Shown here piece after piece: positions 61,841 through 64,000 of a stretch of DNA of 64,000 bases. A program made the translations under genes and the position numbers. The stretch comes from an uncultured Actinomycetes bacterium (GTDB lineage Bacteria; Actinomycetota; Actinomycetes; Mycobacteriales; Nakamurellaceae). The stretch is taken from assembly GCA_937926105.1 (NCBI GenBank), contig CALANS010000050.1:124001-188000 (forward strand). Direction: 5' to 3'. Positions within the stretch are counted from its first letter, which is position 1. Every line of letters begins with the position of its first letter. The notes under the pieces were generated by a model. That model did no database searches and was not told where the DNA came from. It worked only from the letters and a program-made list of their open reading frames with translations.

Positions 61841-64000
61841 TCACGTTCCGGGATTCACGCCGGCCGGCACCGCCGTGGCGGGCTCCACCGCCTCCGCATC
61901 ACCGGCACCCTCGTCGCCGCGCGCAGCACCGGAACCCCCGTCACCGCCGGGTTGCCGGATCCGCTGGCTGATGACCTGGCTGATGCCGTCTCCGCGCATG
62001 GACACGCCGTAGAGCACGTCGGCGGCCTCCATCGTGTACTTCTGGTGCGTGATCACCAGCAGCTGCGAGGACCCCCGCAGTTCGTGCAGCAGCCCGACCA
62101 GCCGGGTCAGGTTGACCTCGTCCAACGCGGCCTCCACCTCGTCCAGCACGTAGAACGGGCTGGGCCGGGCCCGGAAAATCGCCACCAGCATGGCAACGGC
62201 GACCAGCGATCGCTCGCCGCCGGACAGCAGCGACAGCCGCTTGACCTTCTTGCCCGGCGGTCGGGCGGTGACGTCCACCCCGGTCGCCAGCATGTCCTGC
62301 GGATCGGTCAGCACCAGTTCACCCTCACCGCCGGGGAACAGCGTGTCGAACACGGTGCGGAACTCGGCGGCCACGTCGTGGTATGCGCTGGTGAACAGCT
62401 GCAGGATCCGCTCGTCGACCTCCGTCACCACCGCCAGCAGATCCTTGCGGGTGGAGCGCAGATCCTCCAGCTGGGTGGCCAGGAAGGCGTGCCGCTCCTC
62501 CATCGCAGCGAACTCCTCCAGCGCCAGCGGATTGACCTTGCCCAGCAGCGTCAGGTCACGCTGGGCGCGCTTGGCACGCCGCTCGGTGCTGGGCCGGTCG
62601 AAGGCCATCGGGGTGGGCGCGCTGACCTGGTCGCCACGTTCCTTGGCGGCCTCGTACTCGGCCATCTCGGCGGCGGACGGCGGCACCGGCGTCGTCGGCC
62701 CGAACTCTGCCAGCAGATCATCGACACCGATGGCGAACTCGGTGGCGGCAGTCTCGGCGAGTTGCTCCATCCGCAGCCGCTGTTGGGCGCGCAGCACCTC
62801 GGTCGAATGCACCGAGTCGGTCAGCGAGTCCCACTCGGACTGCAGCTCGGCTGCCGCCGCCCGGGCGGTGCCGACGGCCTGCTCGGCGGCGGCACGGTCG
62901 GACTCTGCGGCGGCGCGGGCGGCGGCAGCCGCGGTGACGGAGGCGGCCAGCCGGTCGGCGGCCTGCTGCCCGACGGTCACGATCCGCTCGGCGAGCGCCG
63001 CGCCCTGCACCCGGCGCGCGGCGGCGCGTTCGGCCCGGGCTCGCGCCTCCCGCTCGGCCCGGGCCGCTCGGCGCAGGTTGTCGGCCGCGCCGGCCGAGGC
63101 CCTGGCCCGTTCCTCGGCGGTGCGCAGCGCCAGCCGCGCCTCCACCTCGGTCTGCCGCGCTGCGGCTGCCGCGGCGGCCAGCTCGTCGCGGCGCACCGGG
63201 TCGACATCGGCGGGCGCCTCGTCGGACTCGGCGGCGGCCAGCCGGGCCTCCAGGTCGGCCACCTGCTGGCGGCTGTCCTGCTGGGCGGCGTCCGCGGCCT
63301 GTCGCCGTGCCACCAGCCGCTGTGCCTCCGCCTCCGCGGATCGAGCGGCTTCGCCCAGCCTGCCGAGCTGCTCGGCGACGGCCGACATCTTGGCGTCCGA
63401 CTCGTACAGCGCGGCCAGCGCCCGCTCGGCTTCCGCGATGCGGGCGGCAGCCTCGGCGCGCGCACCGGCCAGCGCCGCCCCCACGTCGCCGATCGAGGCG
63501 GTGACACCGGCCAGCTGTTCCTCGGCCTCATCGACGGCGGCCTGGATCTCGATCACCGACTGCCGCCCGGTGCTGCCGCCGAACGCCCATCCGGCGCCGA
63601 TCAGGTCGCCGGCACGAGTCGCCGCGGTGAGAGTGGGATCAGCGGTGACGAGGCCGACGGCCGTCGCCAGATCGTCGACCACCAGCACGTCGTGCAATAC
63701 CCGACGCAGGGCCGGCATCAGCGGGTTGGGGGCGCGGACCAGATCCAGCGCCCACTGCGCGCCCGCGGGCGGCTCAGTTCGCCGCGGGGGCGCGGACCGG
63801 TCGTGCTCGTCACCGCCCGCGTCTGCACCCACCAGCATGCCGGCTCGGCCGGCATCGCTGGCCTTCAGCAACTCCAGCGCGTCCGCCGCGGCCGCCAGGT
63901 CCGCCACCGCGACGGCGTCCGCCGCAGATCCCAGGGCGACCGCGATCGCGGCCTCCGCACCGGGAGTGACGTCGAGCAGCGTCGAGACCGAGCCGAGCAG
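61841..64000 (-). CDS. smc: Chromosome segregation protein SMC (3' part; 5' end outside window)
   Basis: The frame is open to the right edge, so the start lies beyond the window; 719 residues are visible. They cover the hinge (from LLGSVSTLLDVTPGAEAAIA through LVVDDLATAVGLV and DLIGAGWAFGG), a long Ala/Glu/Arg-rich coiled coil (about 150-430) and the C-terminal ATPase half with LSLLSGGERSLVAVAMLVAIF, YVLDEVEAALDEVN and LLVITHQKYTME. The N-terminal Walker A half is missing here. SMC organises and segregates the chromosome with ScpA/B. Confidence 0.95.
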   Translation of the reverse strand: MLGSVSTLLDVTPGAEAAIAVALGSAADAVAVADLAAAADALELLKASDAGRAGMLVGADAGGDEHDRSAPPRRTEPPAGAQWALDLVRAPNPLMPALRRVLHDVLVVDDLATAVGLVTADPTLTAATRAGDLIGAGWAFGGSTGRQSVIEIQAAVDEAEEQLAGVTASIGDVGAALAGARAEAAARIAEAERALAALYESDAKMSAVAEQLGRLGEAARSAEAEAQRLVARRQAADAAQQDSRQQVADLEARLAAAESDEAPADVDPVRRDELAAAAAAARQTEVEARLALRTAEERARASAGAADNLRRAARAEREARARAERAAARRVQGAALAERIVTVGQQAADRLAASVTAAAAARAAAESDRAAAEQAVGTARAAAAELQSEWDSLTDSVHSTEVLRAQQRLRMEQLAETAATEFAIGVDDLLAEFGPTTPVPPSAAEMAEYEAAKERGDQVSAPTPMAFDRPSTERRAKRAQRDLTLLGKVNPLALEEFAAMEERHAFLATQLEDLRSTRKDLLAVVTEVDERILQLFTSAYHDVAAEFRTVFDTLFPGGEGELVLTDPQDMLATGVDVTARPPGKKVKRLSLLSGGERSLVAVAMLVAIFRARPSPFYVLDEVEAALDEVNLTRLVGLLHELRGSSQLLVITHQKYTMEAADVLYGVSMRGDGISQVISQRIRQPGGDGGSGAARGDEGAGDAEAVEPATAVPAGVNPGT

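Overview
The window is high-GC, densely packed actinobacterial DNA. Genes overlap by GTGA or ATGA, GTG starts are common, and the gene order is typical of Actinomycetota: tRNA-Asn/dnaG/dgt, glyS, lipB-lipA-DUF4191-RDD-glnA, a three-subunit Sdh1-type succinate dehydrogenase, and smc. I cannot name the genus from the sequence alone. No rRNA, CRISPR array, complete insertion sequence or prophage was seen.

Layout. 1-1010 is a decayed junction: the end of a probable AbiEi antitoxin gene, a frameshifted and truncated abiEii toxin gene, a tRNA-Asn gene and a degenerate second copy of that tRNA. 1252-7109 is a mostly minus-strand housekeeping block (DUF1707 protein, dnaG, dgt, YdcF-like protein). 7283-13332 carries an ATPase and then a tightly coupled four-gene operon: stand-alone receiver, HEAT-repeat membrane protein, processive family 2 glycosyltransferase and CHASE3/GAF histidine kinase. 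13359-17237 is an ABC-2 exporter with its own DesK/NarL-type two-component system. 17364-23522 holds a secreted M1-type peptidase, two palindromic repeat units, a PP2C phosphatase, glyS, a small membrane protein and a membrane sulfatase-like enzyme.

23644-30375 is the most unusual metabolic locus. It has a dehydrogenase, a pterin-synthase homologue that has lost its catalytic residues, a family 4 glycosyltransferase, a flippase-like membrane protein, a RibD-type reductase and a methyltransferase in one overlapping operon. A methyltransferase and a CDP-alcohol phosphatidyltransferase lie convergent to it. Together they suggest an undescribed glycolipid or pterin/pyrimidine-derived product.

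30410-43803 is accessory: a patatin-like lipase, a large LuxR regulator with a broken P-loop, a 1970-residue Ig-repeat surface protein with a sortase-like tail, a DUF1905/YdeI protein, a toxin-antitoxin-like pair whose toxin gene carries two compensating frameshifts, an SDR and a decarboxylating dehydrogenase with an IclR-like operator. 43964-64000 returns to core genes: sbcC/sbcD, an atypical Ser/Thr kinase, lipB/lipA, glnA behind a clear GlnR-type box, an EamA exporter with a divergent LysR regulator, sdhC-sdhA-sdhB, and the 3' two-thirds of smc running off the right edge.

How the parts fit. Three loci couple signalling to the envelope: the receiver/HEAT/glycosyltransferase/kinase operon, the ABC exporter with its own two-component system, and the glycosyltransferase/flippase/CDP-alcohol transferase cluster. 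The rest is lipoylation, nitrogen assimilation, respiration and chromosome maintenance.
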